A DNA stretch of 48,810 nucleotides from Bacteroidota bacterium (GTDB lineage Bacteria; Bacteroidota; Bacteroidia; Bacteroidales; JACABE01): NCBI GenBank assembly GCA_013377005.1, contig JACABE010000002.1, positions 75,349-124,158 on the forward strand. Reading direction: 5' to 3'. The notes under the pieces were generated by a model. The model made no database searches. It was not told the origin of the DNA and saw only the letters and a program-made list of their open reading frames with translations. Shown piece by piece: positions 21,101-25,455 of the stretch; position 1 is the stretch's first letter, and the number at the start of each line of letters is the position of its first letter. A program made the position numbers and the translations under genes.

Positions 21101-21962
21101 TAATAATTACGCCACCTGTTGCATTAAAAGTGGTTAACCATTCTTCTGAAGTAACAGTTCTTGCCGATGCAGTATTATATTGAAGAGTTGCATTAGTACC
21201 GTATGTTATTAAACCTGTTGTAACAAAAACCGTAGCAGTCCCTTCCATAGAAAGAATACCATTTACAGTTGGTGTAGTTGCAAATGTCTTCACACCCGAT
21301 CCAGAAAGTGTAAGATTATTGAATGTATAAGGTGCAACAGACTGATCTCCTGAAAGATTACAATTTACGGTACCTGATGATGCAGTAAATGTTCCTCCTG
21401 ACCCCAGAGTACCCCCAACATTAAGCACTCCTGCTCCGGAAAAAATAAGTCTTGCTTGGGCAGCAGTTCCAGAAAAAGTAATGTTACCACTTATTGAAAT
21501 AGTACCGGTTGAAACAGACAAAGTACAAAATCGACTAGCTGTAGTACTACCAGGAATAGCAATACCGGCAGCACTTAATGTCCCTGCCCCTACATCAATT
21601 GTACTTGTAATAACACCTGTTGACGGTGTGTTCATAGTAATTGCACCAGTTACAGTAAGGGTATTTGTGCCACTGATAGTGATTCCATTATTTGCAGATG
21701 GTGCATTTATAGTGATACTAGCAACTGCTGCTGTGTTAACGTTTACAGTAACAATAACGCCAGAATTTATAACAATTACATCTCCAGCAATAGGAACTGC
21801 AGAACCGCCCCAAGTTGAAGTAGCACTCCAATTTCCTGAAACTGATGCTGTACGATTTGCAGCATTTACATTACTAATCCCCAATATAGAAAGAAGCAAC
21901 AGAGCAACGATGAAAAACATCGTCTTAATGTGTTTCTTGAAAATGGAGATTATAATTATCAT
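156..21962 (-). CDS. Giant secreted repeat protein with T9SS C-terminal sorting domain (putative adhesin)
   Basis: A single 7,268-residue frame without interruption. Residues 1-34 form a signal peptide (hydrophobic core FFIVALLLLSIL, cleavage near VNA/A). Residues ~35-510 are Thr/Ser/Gly-rich beta-strand repeats. Ig-like modules and a jelly-roll-like domain (starting LVTNGNFESG) follow. Then come repeat array 1 (~1154-1844), Ig-like modules, array 2 (~2454-3144), an FN3-like domain, more beta repeats, a PKD-like domain (~3840-3920), array 3 (~3921-4704), four Ig-like modules (~4705-5045) and two beta-helix units (~5045-6580). The tail contains a YDALGRLLLQ motif and a basic end, typical of the type A T9SS sorting domain. 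The inferred role is a cell-surface or released adhesin/matrix protein exported by Sec and then T9SS. No catalytic domain is visible. The start ATG sits just below a consensus promoter; Met15 is an alternative start. Confidence 0.93.
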   Translation of the reverse strand: MIIIISIFKKHIKTMFFIVALLLLSILGISNVNAANRTASVSGNWSATSTWGGSAVPIAGDVIVINSGVIVTVNVNTAAVASITINAPSANNGITISGTNTLTVTGAITMNTPSTGVITSTIDVGAGTLSAAGIAIPGSTTASRFCTLSVSTGTISISGNITFSGTAAQARLIFSGAGVLNVGGTLGSGGTFTASSGTVNCNLSGDQSVAPYTFNNLTLSGSGVKTFATTPTVNGILSMEGTATVFVTTGLITYGTNATLQYNTASARTVTSEEWLTTFNATGGVIITNTGTITLNEAKIFNSTAPLTITNGASFSMSSFLLTINGNFINSGTASGTIGGVTIAGTATQSIGAFTTTGIVSMTKTGGTATLQGNINGASLAINGSGGTLNLGTGLTHIFTGTWTRTLGTLNAGSSLLKIGGSVSGTGGTFTAGTGTVEWNASGSQSIAAVTYNNLILSGSGAKSIITGTSVAGNLSISGATASLNTGINITTNSLTLDGLSKINGTWGSTTSSATYKDNIYFAATTGILTVTTDTRPTPSFSNLTVSQSICYGTSFVTLTGGVSFAGTLYPSFGETIGITVNGNTQNTTISDGVGGFSVNFNTVTIPASITPYIITYTYSGNTNLKAAPNNTDNTLTVNPAIITGTSPGSRCGAGTVSLSASTSIGTINWYAASIGGSSLGTGSLFTTPSISSNTTYYVDVNNNGCISSTRSPVIAYILPLTSIVAAGGGTFCGDSNITLTSSGINTNDYYWAGPNSYYSIEQNPILGNITLAMSGTYTVTGSALSGINLVTNGNFESGNTAFTSSYTLAQPTSNGLYPEGTYDIISNPQSRHSNFATCVDHTSGSGLQMVVNGAITAGGIVWSQTVNVVPGNDYQFTYWEQSVVGENPSKLQLYANGSPVGVTYTVTSTTCLWQKFIYNWNSGSSTTAVLSLVNQNTIASGNDFALDDIFFEQVCASSDTVNVTVNSVVTAGSIGTAQTICNGTTPASLTSTTAGTGSGSIFYEWQTNATGSYATISGATAASYSPPALTSTTSYKRRTVSVNSGITCYSLYTSPIVITVSAHYALAGGPNTVCQSATPSAITLSGASFGGGASTAAWSIISGGGTLSSTAQTATPASVTYTPVANYSGSVVLRLTTNVVGGCAAISDRTITVISTPISPTLSTATPANGTTICAGFNTGTVTGTGGSGGSIGAANEYQYSINGGSTYSTYTNGSAIITNGATNSIIVQARRTDGVVCSNSAWTTICTWPISAPTVNPTLNTATPASGTSICAGYSPSATITAGSGGSTGSADTYEYSINNGSSWLSYTSGSVITTIGATTNVLIRVSRSAGSYGCTATGSTTIVNWPVSSAPVSPTLSTSTPANGTTICAGFNTGIVTGTGGSGGSTGAANEYQYSINGGTTYNTYTNGAAITTTGATTSVIVQSRRTSGSYGCTNSAWTTICTWPIGSTPTAPTLSSATPASGTTICAGFNTGTVTGTGGSGGSTGSVNEYQFSINGGTTYNTYSNGVAITTTGAMTSIIVQSRRTSGSYGCSNSSWTTICTWPVSSPTVNPTLNTATPASGTSICAGYSPSATITAGLGGSSGSVDTYEYSINNGTTWLAYTSGAAITTTGATTNVLIRVSRSAGSYGCTATGPTIIVTWPVSSAPVSPTLSTATPTNGPTICAGYNTGTVTGTGGSGGSTGAANEYQYSINGGTTYNTYTNGAAITTTGATTSVIVQSRRTSGSYGCTNSAWTTICTWPISPPTVNPTLNTATPSSGTSICAGYSPSATITAGSGGSTGSADTYEYSINNGSSWSAYTSGSAITTTGATTNVLIRVSRSAGSYGCTATGPTTIVNWPVTIIPTATISYSGTPFCTSVSTPQFVTLNGSGAYTGGVYNSIAGLSINSSTGAITPSSSTAGIYTVTYTIPASGGCSSVPVTTNVTITALPIATFSYTGSPYCSNSINPNPTFSGGGVAGLFSSTAGLNFVNTATGQINLTTSTVGVYNVTNTIAASGGCSLVSATSSITIYLLPTATISGTNTVCLNASSPSITFTGSGSIAPYTFAYTINGGSNQFITTTSGNSVTLTAPTGVSGSFIYSLVSVSGATGCSQLQSGSATVNVRPDLTIIDDDPSQLCQYSLQSVTATVSGGSGNYAYSWQVLTSGASNLFVPGSTTNNFIWLTGYNLVAGTYDYRLTVTDVTWGCQKIVNYSVTILSNVSPNWLLHPYQACTGQTGVSYSVQSLSGASYSWNVTGGTIASGQGTSLITINWGLSAGSGNVSVNTTLGGCTQSLNQSVTITALSSATISYSATPYCNSITSAQSVTINGTGTYTGGVYSSTAGLSINSSTGAITPSASTPGTYIVTYTIPVSGGCAEIPVTTNVTITALPVSTFSYTASPYCSNAINPNPTFSGGGIAGTFSSTAGLNFVSTATGQINLATSTAGLYNVTNTIAASGGCPLVASTSSVTIAAIPIAPTLGTANPASGTTICASYNTGTITGTGGSGGSTGASNEYQYSINGGSTYSTYTNGSTITTTGATTSIIVQARRTGGTACSNSSWTTICTWLISTPTVNPTLNTATPASGTSICVGYSPSATITAGTGGSAGSTDTYEYSINNGTTWSAYTSGSAITTTGATTNVLIRVSRSAGSYGCTATGPTTIVTWSISSTPISPTLSTAIPANGTTICAGFNTGTVTGTGGSGGSTGSANEYQYSINGGTSYNTYTNGAAITTTGATTSVIVQSRRTSGSYGCISSAWTTICTWPISAPTVNPTLNTATPSSGTSICAGYSPSATITAGSGGSTGSTDTYEYSINNGTTWSVYTSGSAITTTGTITNVLIRVSRSAGSYGCTATGPTIIVTWLVSSSPISPTLSTSTPANGTTICAGYNTGTVTGTGGSGGSTGAANEYQYSINGGTTYNTYTNGAAITTTGATTSVIVQSRRTSGSYGCTNSAWTTICTWPISSPTVNPTLNTATPSSGTSICAGYSPSATITAGSGGSAGAVDTYEYSINNGTTWSAYTSGSAITTTGATTNVLIRVSRSAGSYGCTATGPTTIVAWPLSSTPVSPTLNTATPANGTTICAGYENPSATILAGSAGSAGASDLYEYSINNGSSWSLYSSGSTINSVGANTNILIRVSRSAGSYGCSAIGPITIATWPVNSAPVNPSFVSATSANVSAILSWTNPPNCYDEIMIVAKAASSVSGIPSGDGTSYTASLNYGSGTLFSGGGYVIYKGSMSPQTVTNLTNGTLYYLKFFTRKGNLWSLGIETTVTPIDVSQPNDYFRSRATGDWNVISTWESSHDSVSWINSTLTPTNTSNFITIQNSHIVTLTTSVSIDQTKVVAGGQLNINSGQTLTISDGQGTDLVVNGNLINSGTVSTIGTLSFGANSTYNHSVNGGIIPTATWDVSSTCLITGITTTGLTGLSQTFGNFTWNCIGQTANNITNTGNIVVNGNFTMIAGTFALNNTTGYSLTINGNYYQTGGVFDINRGDNVGQGNVYVAGNFTNLAGASSITTNGSNAPNGIITFSGTGIQLLNIPVSQGSEWVKFVVNSGSTVQLVSNITLVSANATSQIPYIGEFTVNGTIDFSTFTISQAGGVAGVAKFTINSAAKLITANVAGVFGSVSSANMTNIFSSGANYEFQGAATGTFITTPLVNTVNNLFINRSSGVTLNQNLTVTGILSLTSGVFKIESYNLILNNNVSGSLGVANMIVPEGTGNLVRNFSSIGTYFFPVGSSNPAVYSPVSLNVNSGTSGAINLNLINNQDLSLDYNCFLKRAWVITGSNISNYDVSFIYDDSDINSGGTENELFGGKSEDNGVSWTNFNAINSVTNIFSMNGLTNFSKFSANGKLRATTSVSSVNVCQGDSVLLTGGATGGKTPYTWSWSASPSSGISFLPDSSNQNPAVLFSNSGTYTFTLTVTDSRGKIASNTTSSITVNATAIAPTLSTATPANGTTICAGYNTGTVTGTGGSGGSTGAANEYQYSINGGSTYSAYTNGAAITTTGATTSIIVQARRTGGAICSNSAWSTICIWSISSPTVNPTLNTATPASGTSICAGYEPSATITAGSGGSTGATDTYEYSINNGSSWSSYISGSAITTTGATTNVMIRVGRSAGSYGCTATGPTTIFIWPVSTTPISPTLSTATPANGTTICAGYNTGTVTGTGGSGGSTGAANEYQYSINGGNTYSTYTNGSAITTTGATTSVIVQSRRTAGGYGCTNSAWTTICAWPISAPTVNPTLNTATPASGTSICAGYSPSATITAGSGGSAGAVDTYEYSINNGTTWSAYTSGSAITTTGATTNVLIRVSRSAGSYGCTATGPTTIVAWPLSSTPVSPTLNTATPANGTTICTGFNTGTVTGTGGSGGSTGAANEYQYSINGGTTYNTYTTGSAITTTGATTSVIVQSRRTSGSYGCTNSAWTTICIWSISVPTVNPTLNTATPSSGTSICAGYSPSATITAGFGGSTGSADTYEYSINNGTIWSVYTSGSAITTTGATTNVLIRASRSAGSYGCTATGPTTIVTWPVSSTPISPTLSTATPANGTTICAGFNTGTVTGTGGSGGSTGAANEYQYSINGGTTYNTYTNGAAITTTGATTSVIVQSRRTSGSYGCTNSAWTTICTWPISAPTLNPTLNTATPSSGTSICAGYSPSATITAGSGGSAGSIDTYEYSNNNGTTWSAYTSGSAITTTGATTNVLIRVSRSAGSYGCTATGPTTIVNWPVYPTPFATISYLGTPYCSLLSLPQSVNLTGTSGGIYSALPVGLTIDTVSGNITPNTSIGGNYTVTYRIAATSGCAVVTTTTPVTITTVSSASINYTGSPFCKSISTSQSVTRIGTSGGTYTAFPAGLTIDAITGAITPNTSSSGVYTVTYTMPSIGGCSAQIATTTVTVTAIPTAIINYIGTPFCNTLATEQTVIINGTAAYTGGAFSATPTGLTINASSGGIVPNTSTAGIYTITYTIPATGGCSIQTATTNITITSLPTATISYTANPYYTVLSSAQSVTLIGATGGVYTALPSGLLIDTTTGSIIPSASNVGNYIVTYTISPSGGCGIVTSTANIAILYGDRINVSGSTAADGYYGSLTNASGAFAAINATTQTGNAITITISGSSTAETGAYSLNAGTWNTLTLYPIDTSIIISGNVAGPLINFNGADNVTIDGRVDQSGSIDLTITNNSTSSFSTTSTISFINSAENNAIEYCNIKGSETSTTSGIIFFSTATTGNGNDGNTIENNNISSDLAGRPVNTIFSLGSLGFENSGNNINNNNIFDFLNNGIASNGINLTGNTTAWSISGNNFYETNPFIPTANVAYNIIQINNSSGVDFDISDNFIGGSSLFCANLPWTKTNAFNNVFNAINFSVGFATASNIQNNTIQNISWNNSGNATWTAININSGDVNIGTITGNSIGDLVSQNSISIIDGATAANVYGINIASTGTVNCQNNNIGSITAANVNTTYATNFYGINKTSVIGTTTIVNNTIGSETFANSIQSSSQSTGNPQSVYGINNAGTGIIVINDNTIANLTNSTTNTNIATVGLINGIASITGTDTISNNLIHNLSIANANTSATNTASICGIALAGTTTKIVSGNIIYNLSNSYTSFAGNVIGLFFTGSTGTNKVSGNFIYSLTVSGVSSFNSSIYGIKIAAANTTYYNNIISLGGNIATTIYGIYETGAASNNNNLYFNTIYIGGNLTAGSTNKSYALYSATTTNTRNFSNNILVNTRSTTGGLSLHYAAWFNYAVSTNLTLNYNDYFVSGIGGVIGNYNSTNLVSLPLITGMDANSLITNPNFLTAGGTNATDYEPSSSILAGTSIAGIITDYSGSTRLATPTIGAIEGTISLNVDVYKSGIYQSTYLRLKDAFDKINNGTHTGILDIRIKANTSEIASAVLYQSGYTGAGSTSNYSSIKIYPTVTGITVTGNLAAPLIDLNGADSVTIDGSVNASGIIKDLIITNTNVGTASTIRFINSAENNTIRNCIIKGSETSTSNGIFLFSTATTGNGNDGNNIINNDITSDVAGRPINAIYCLGSTGYENSGNNISNNNIYNFLKNGTTSNGISIAGGNTAININGNSFYETTTFIPTASVAYNAILINNTLGINFNISNNFIGGSANSCTGTAWVKTNAFNNTFNAINISVGTSSVTNVQSNLIQNFNWSNSGSAAWSGINIASGNVNIGTNLGNTIGATTGTGSISIIGGATGVNVYGIYISSTGIIDCQNNIIGSIIAANANTTFAANIYGVNYIAATGTTTISNNLIGSSTTANSIQASSLSTSNAQSVYGISSTGSGNVNINSNTIANITNNTTNTTTGTAGLINGIRSTSGTNIITNNIIHDLSNANRNTSTSNTASVCGIALTGSTLRTVSGNSIYNLSNINASFAGTVIGMYFSGGTTSNIASGNFIYNLLVPGVSSTTASVYGIKIASGTTIYSNNIINLGGNTKTTIYGVYETGAASNNNNLYFNTIYIGGSLVSGSTNKSYALYSAVTTNTRNFRNNIFVNARSTIGGASLHYAMYIVTTGGTLTANYNDYYVTGIGSVLGYYGANKTVLPIVTAQDANSSAINPQFANAGSTFAIDYKITANLVGVTGTGITLDYGGITRINPSMGAWENITINKWKGTLSNNWNTPGNWLLNIVPAADASIVFDDAPLNHCQLDQDRSVTNITINQSTYRMVTNGFKLTVKGDLIFTNGAQINASNTNSTLEFAGGAPQSIPTGSFFNNEIYNLLINNSNNIALNGTLRLLNTITANAGRLDALTNTPTVIYAGATSQTIEINRYLSERVYNLTIDNASGVTLNTNFTVNNTLIINSAKLFTIPSTKQLTVLGSFTNNAGTSGFVLQSDALGTASLIHSSNNVAATMQRYISGSAEDWHFLSSPVTAQSISGSWTPSGTYGNGTGYDLYAWNEPTNCWIYKLNTTSAINWNTIHPGSTFAVGRGYLYSVQASNPTKLFLGNLNNANISYSLSALSPVDSVKGFNLIGNPYPSSIDWQASSGWTRSNLLNSGSGFDMWIYNKAASNYGVCNSVTGSGTNGVSRYIAPMQGFFVRAATAGNLSMDNTVRVHNGAGGWLKNNAEIDPKILSVVVQSLTGSGFDEVRLQFGYDNNETGAAKLFSPVVIAPSLYLPAMGELFSIRYLTDTIDNPSVPVMFKTEIDGNYSIKCNFSFDRFETVMLEDRKTHFIQNMKAKNTYNFQSSRTDDVFRFVLHFGPEENALYSELPARIYTDGDHLLIDLSLVSKETEAYVYDALGRLLLQTTLQGAFQHKLTLKAKSQILVVQLKNQQGNICRKLFFNNKYE
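2215..4510 (-). repeat. Beta-helix unit 2 (tandem copy)
   Basis: The second of two ~2.3-kb units inside the giant gene. It is rich in Asn-Asn-Ile rungs typical of right-handed parallel beta-helices. It shares long similar stretches with unit 1, for example the NGADSVTIDG, FINSAENNTI, NCIIKGSETS and TATTGNGNDG motifs, in the same order. The units have diverged at protein level, so the duplication is not recent. Confidence 0.75.
4520..6830 (-). repeat. Beta-helix unit 1 (tandem copy)
   Basis: The first of the two beta-helix units. It starts near the YGDRINVSG motif and carries NGADNVTIDG, FINSAENNAI, NIKGSETST and TATTGNGNDG in the same order as unit 2. The repeated short Asn-rich rungs fit a right-handed parallel beta-helix. 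Confidence 0.75.
7846..10196 (-). repeat. Repeat array 3: eight ~294-bp units
   Basis: Eight tandem units of about 97 residues alternate strictly between two types. Type B has TTICAGxNTGTVTGTGG and SAWTTICTWP. Type A has TSICAGYSPSATITAG and a GCTATGPTTI segment. The order in the protein is B-A-B-A-B-A-B-A. The cysteines in ICAG, GC and TIC are nearly invariant, suggesting disulphide-stabilised beta-sandwich modules. The array spans 2,350 bp, or 294 bp per unit. Confidence 0.9.
8983..9260 (-). repeat. Exact 278-bp repeat, copy 1
   Basis: By direct comparison these 278 bases are identical to 12790-13067, at an offset of 3,807 bases. The first mismatches flank both ends (8982 and 9261). It covers the end of one type A unit and the start of the next B unit. 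Confidence 0.9.
12790..13067 (-). repeat. Exact 278-bp repeat, copy 2
   Basis: Identical to 8983-9260 although it lies in a different array. This implies recent recombination or gene conversion between arrays rather than ancient duplication alone. Confidence 0.9.
13150..13372 (-). repeat. Exact 223-bp repeat, copy 1
   Basis: Identical base for base to 16750-16972 at an offset of exactly 3,600 bases. It lies within a type B unit of array 2. Confidence 0.9.
16437..18500 (-). repeat. Repeat array 1: seven ~295-bp units
   Basis: Seven tandem units of the A/B family in the order B-A-B-B-A-B-A. The two adjacent B units break the alternation and suggest unequal crossing-over. Same cysteine pattern as the other arrays, about 295 bp per unit. 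Confidence 0.9.
16750..16972 (-). repeat. Exact 223-bp repeat, copy 2
   Basis: Identical to 13150-13372 but located in array 1. The two copies differ immediately outside (16749 and 16973). Confidence 0.9.
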
Positions 21963-21983
21963 AATTTAATCATTTTTAGTATG

Positions 21984-22013
21984 CAAATATACAACTATTT
22001 TATTATACATCAA
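21984..22013 (-). promoter_or_regulatory. Bacteroidota sigma-A-type promoter of the giant gene
   Basis: On the minus strand TTG (22011-22013) is followed by exactly 19 bases and then TATATTTG (21984-21991). This matches the TTG-N19-TAnnTTTG consensus known for the Bacteroidota housekeeping sigma factor. The start codon is at 21962, giving a leader of roughly 15 bases. Confidence 0.8.
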
Positions 22014-22682
22014 GGCTTTTATTAACAAAACAAGGTATGATTTATTATAGTATTTTACTATTTTAACCTTTTTTATTTCAACTATTAATTACCTAAAATC
22101 TTTAAAAATCTATTGACTCAAATTTATTTGTAAAGTTTACTTACAAAAACATTAATTCCAATCACACAAAATCAGTAGTTGAAAGATTATTCTTAAAAAA
22201 TCAAATCTAAATCTATTCAAATACTGGCATAACAAAAAACATAAAAACAAGGATAATTCTATTAAAACTAATACATCAATTATTTGCTTCTGCTAAATAT
22301 GCATTAATTTTTGCTACAAACCTGTTAATATGATATTGTGATAAAAATATAATATAGAAATTACTTAACAATATTCGCGCCAAACTTTACAAGAATTTGT
22401 TTATCTGAAAATTATAAAATCGCTTATTTTGTCTTTATACATAAACTTACAAAAATGAATAATTAATATTTTTTTTCAAAGAATTTTTATAAAATATCAA
22501 TTAAGATAATTTTCAACAGACCTTTTTTAACTCATTTATATTTTCAAACTATCTGAATATAGATTTGCAAATTTTATATAATCTACCTTTTTTAACGAGC
22601 CAATTAAAAATCAATATCGTTTTTTTACAAAATTCTTGCAAATTTATTTTACATTTGTCATAATTTTTAAGCAAATAATAAT
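22014..22682. other. AT-rich divergent intergenic region
   Basis: About 670 bases between the giant gene and the aspartate kinase gene, very AT-rich. I see no significant open frame, tRNA or clear hairpin. A TAcaTTTG element at 22650-22657 is a possible -7 box for the kinase gene, but no TTG stands 19 bases upstream. No lysine-riboswitch-like structure was recognised. Confidence 0.45.
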
Positions 22683-23966
22683 ATGAAGGTTTTAAAATTT
22701 GGTGGAGCTTCTGTAAATAGTGCTGATGCAGTTAAAAATACAGCAGAAATAATAGATAAATATAGCACAGAAAAAATACTTGTTGTAGTTTCTGCTATGG
22801 GAAAAACTACCAATGCTTTAGAAAAATTAACTCAGGCATATTTTAATAAAAGCAACGAAAAAAATGCTTTGCTAAATGAAGTTAAAAATTTTCATTTCAA
22901 TATTATAGATAATCTTTTCAAAGATAAAAACCTCGAAGTTTATACAGATATTCAACACATTTTTGATGAATTATTACATAAACTTATTTCGCGAGCTTCT
23001 GAAAGCTACGATTTTGAATATGATCAGATTGTTTCAAACGGAGAATTGATTTCTACAAAGATTATTAGTCACTATTTGAATTATAAAGGCATCAAGAACC
23101 AATGGATCGACGCCCGTGAAATTATTAAAACTGACAATAATTACCGCGAAGGAAACGTAAACTGGCAAGAAACTATGCACAAAACCAATAACTTAATCAT
23201 ACCGTTTTTTGAAAACAATAGTTTACCACGACATCTGATGATTACACAAGGATTTATCGGCAGTACATCCGATGAACATTCAGTAACACTTGGCCGCGAA
23301 GGTTCTGACTATTCTGCAGCCATATTTGCTTATAATTTGAATGCATCGGAAATGGTTATTTGGAAAGATGTTCCCGGATTGCTAAATGCTGACCCTAAAT
23401 TTTTTAAAGACACACATAAATTAGATGCTATTTCCTATCGTGAAGCTATTGAATTGGCGTATTATGGTGCTACAATTATTCACCCAAAAACAATTAAACC
23501 ACTTCAAAACAAAAATATTCCTTTATTTGTAAAATCATTTATTCAACCTGAAAACGAAGGAAGTATTATTTCTAATCATGAAAATGCTGATGGATTGATT
23601 CCTTCTTTTATTTTCAAACAAGAACAAGCTTTAATTTCTATATCACCTAAAGATTTCTCATTTATTGCTGAAGAAAACTTATCAGATATTTTTGGTATTT
23701 TTTCAGACAATAAGATTAAAATTAACTTGATGCAAAATTCAGCAATTAGTTTTTCGGTATGTATTGATGGCAATCTAAAACGCTTTGATACTTTAATAAA
23801 AGTATTGCAAGAAAACTATAAAGTGAGATACAACCTTCAACTTGATTTGATAACTATTCGCCATTACAACCAAGCTACAATTGATAAAGTTGTATATAAT
23901 CGCAAAATATTATTAGAACAACGCAGCAGAACAACTGCACAATTGGTAGTTGAGAATCCTGCATAG
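22683..23966 (+). CDS. lysC: Aspartate kinase (monofunctional)
   Basis: Phosphorylates L-aspartate with ATP, the first step toward lysine/diaminopimelate, threonine and methionine, in the cytoplasm. The N-terminus has KFGGASV (residues 5-11; KFGGTSV in most relatives) with the nucleotide-binding Lys5. A GREGSDYSAA segment (TLGRGGSD-like) and WKDVPGLLNADP (substrate and ATP site) follow. IHPKTIKPL closes the kinase domain. The C-terminal ~130 residues fit the regulatory ACT-domain region. At 427 residues it is near the usual monofunctional size; no homoserine dehydrogenase is fused. It stands alone, so the exact branch and feedback inhibitor are not evident. Confidence 0.92.
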   Translation: MKVLKFGGASVNSADAVKNTAEIIDKYSTEKILVVVSAMGKTTNALEKLTQAYFNKSNEKNALLNEVKNFHFNIIDNLFKDKNLEVYTDIQHIFDELLHKLISRASESYDFEYDQIVSNGELISTKIISHYLNYKGIKNQWIDAREIIKTDNNYREGNVNWQETMHKTNNLIIPFFENNSLPRHLMITQGFIGSTSDEHSVTLGREGSDYSAAIFAYNLNASEMVIWKDVPGLLNADPKFFKDTHKLDAISYREAIELAYYGATIIHPKTIKPLQNKNIPLFVKSFIQPENEGSIISNHENADGLIPSFIFKQEQALISISPKDFSFIAEENLSDIFGIFSDNKIKINLMQNSAISFSVCIDGNLKRFDTLIKVLQENYKVRYNLQLDLITIRHYNQATIDKVVYNRKILLEQRSRTTAQLVVENPA

Positions 23967-24048
23967 CTTTAAATCAGAATTGAGGAATTTGGTTTTTGGC
24001 TCCATCGATTTTCTGTTTCAATCATCACATACTAAATCAAAAAATTAT

Positions 24049-25455
24049 CTATTCTTTAGCTTCAAAACTTAAAGTAAGATTACCTTTAAAATTAACCGCA
24101 ACTTTTATTGATTCCGGTGTTAGAAAAATATTTTCAATATTCAAGTCTTTCAGTTGACCATTGAGTAAGATATTTTTTGTAATATAATTATTGGTAAGTT
24201 CTTTTTGGATAAGAGCTTTCGATTGAGCAAGCTTATCGCCCAACGGGAATACCAAACTTGGCTCTATCATTTTAATAAATTTATTGTGCAATAACCAATT
24301 GGCAGTTTTGAGTAAAGCATTTCTGGTTTCCAACTCAAAATCAATATCAACGATTTTTACAGTAGAAGTAGCTGAGTCGTAAACAGGTTTCCCAGTAAAA
24401 TAAATAATACCATTCAAACTACCAGCCAAGGTAGCACCAATCACCATTTTGTTATTATTGCCATAAACTTTAATATCAACAACAGTTACCGATCTTTTAT
24501 CTTGCGTAAATGTTTTTCCTTTCAAAAATTGTTTAGCAAGTGTATCTGCTGATTTGTACGAAATATCGGCCAACAAATTAATGGTAAAATTATTGTCCAT
24601 TGTCTTTACCAGCTTAAAATCTGGTAAGCCAGCATTGGGTATTACTTTGGGTTCATCGCCCATATACGATTCAACCAATGATTTTACACCCAGCGAAATC
24701 TTCAGCTTCCCATTTTGATTAACAATAGGCATCGACGATATTTCCTGAGGATTAAGCTTTAGCCACAAATTATATTCATTATTAATTTTAATAGGCTTCT
24801 GCATCGTAGTCCAAATATCCTGAATATATTTACGCAACGAAAACTTTTGCTTGATGGCTTTATCAATTTCGCTGCTTAACAATGCTTGATTTTTCTTTAA
24901 AATAGAATTGGCAATAAATTTAATAGGAACATCAATAGGTCCTATTTTAATAGCAGGCGTACTCAACCATTCAAAACCATCAGAAGAAGTAAAGGTAGTA
25001 ATTGTCCAGTCGTTGTTTATATACATTGTGGTTTTAAACTTTAGCGCTATTTCGGCATTTATTTCGCGATAATCAGATATTTTAACACCCAGTATTTCTT
25101 TTTTAAACCCGGCTTTTATCCATAATTTCAGTGGAATGCGGTACGAAAGCTGATTGTTTTCATAGTTAATATAAAAATCCTCCTTTTTCCAGGCTTTCAC
25201 CATGATATTGTCATTATCGTTATCTTCCAAACTATTGTCTTCATATATCAAGCCACTAAACTTTTTATTGATGCTATTTTGAATATCCATCAAATTAATA
25301 TAAAAAGGCAAGTTTATCTCCGAAGGCTTGGGACTATAATTAGGAGCTGTATAAACTTCTTCCGGACGAGCAATCTTTAAAGATTTACAGCTCATTAAAG
25401 ACATTATTACCAAAGGAAGAAGAATAAAATACTGTATTTTAAATATTTTTTTCAT
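24049..25455 (-). CDS. DUF4403-like lipoprotein
   Basis: A 468-residue lipoprotein. A basic N-terminus and hydrophobic segment end in LMSC, with the lipidated cysteine at residue 23. The remainder is beta-rich and lipid-binding-like in pattern. It resembles the uncharacterised DUF4403 family common in Bacteroidota; this is recognised from overall pattern and not verified. Function is unknown; it is probably in the periplasm or anchored to the outer membrane. It is convergent with the aspartate kinase gene, with an 82-bp gap and no clear terminator. Confidence 0.75.
   Translation of the reverse strand: MKKIFKIQYFILLPLVIMSLMSCKSLKIARPEEVYTAPNYSPKPSEINLPFYINLMDIQNSINKKFSGLIYEDNSLEDNDNDNIMVKAWKKEDFYINYENNQLSYRIPLKLWIKAGFKKEILGVKISDYREINAEIALKFKTTMYINNDWTITTFTSSDGFEWLSTPAIKIGPIDVPIKFIANSILKKNQALLSSEIDKAIKQKFSLRKYIQDIWTTMQKPIKINNEYNLWLKLNPQEISSMPIVNQNGKLKISLGVKSLVESYMGDEPKVIPNAGLPDFKLVKTMDNNFTINLLADISYKSADTLAKQFLKGKTFTQDKRSVTVVDIKVYGNNNKMVIGATLAGSLNGIIYFTGKPVYDSATSTVKIVDIDFELETRNALLKTANWLLHNKFIKMIEPSLVFPLGDKLAQSKALIQKELTNNYITKNILLNGQLKDLNIENIFLTPESIKVAVNFKGNLTLSFEAKE

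Noticed and set aside
468-21969. Many plus-strand and alternative-frame ORFs of 60-160 codons across the giant gene
   Set aside because: They mirror the repeats of the minus-strand gene, recur at the same place in each repeat unit, and have biased, non-protein-like composition.
22014-22682. Lysine riboswitch before the aspartate kinase gene
   Set aside because: The leader is AT-rich without the long conserved helices of that riboswitch.
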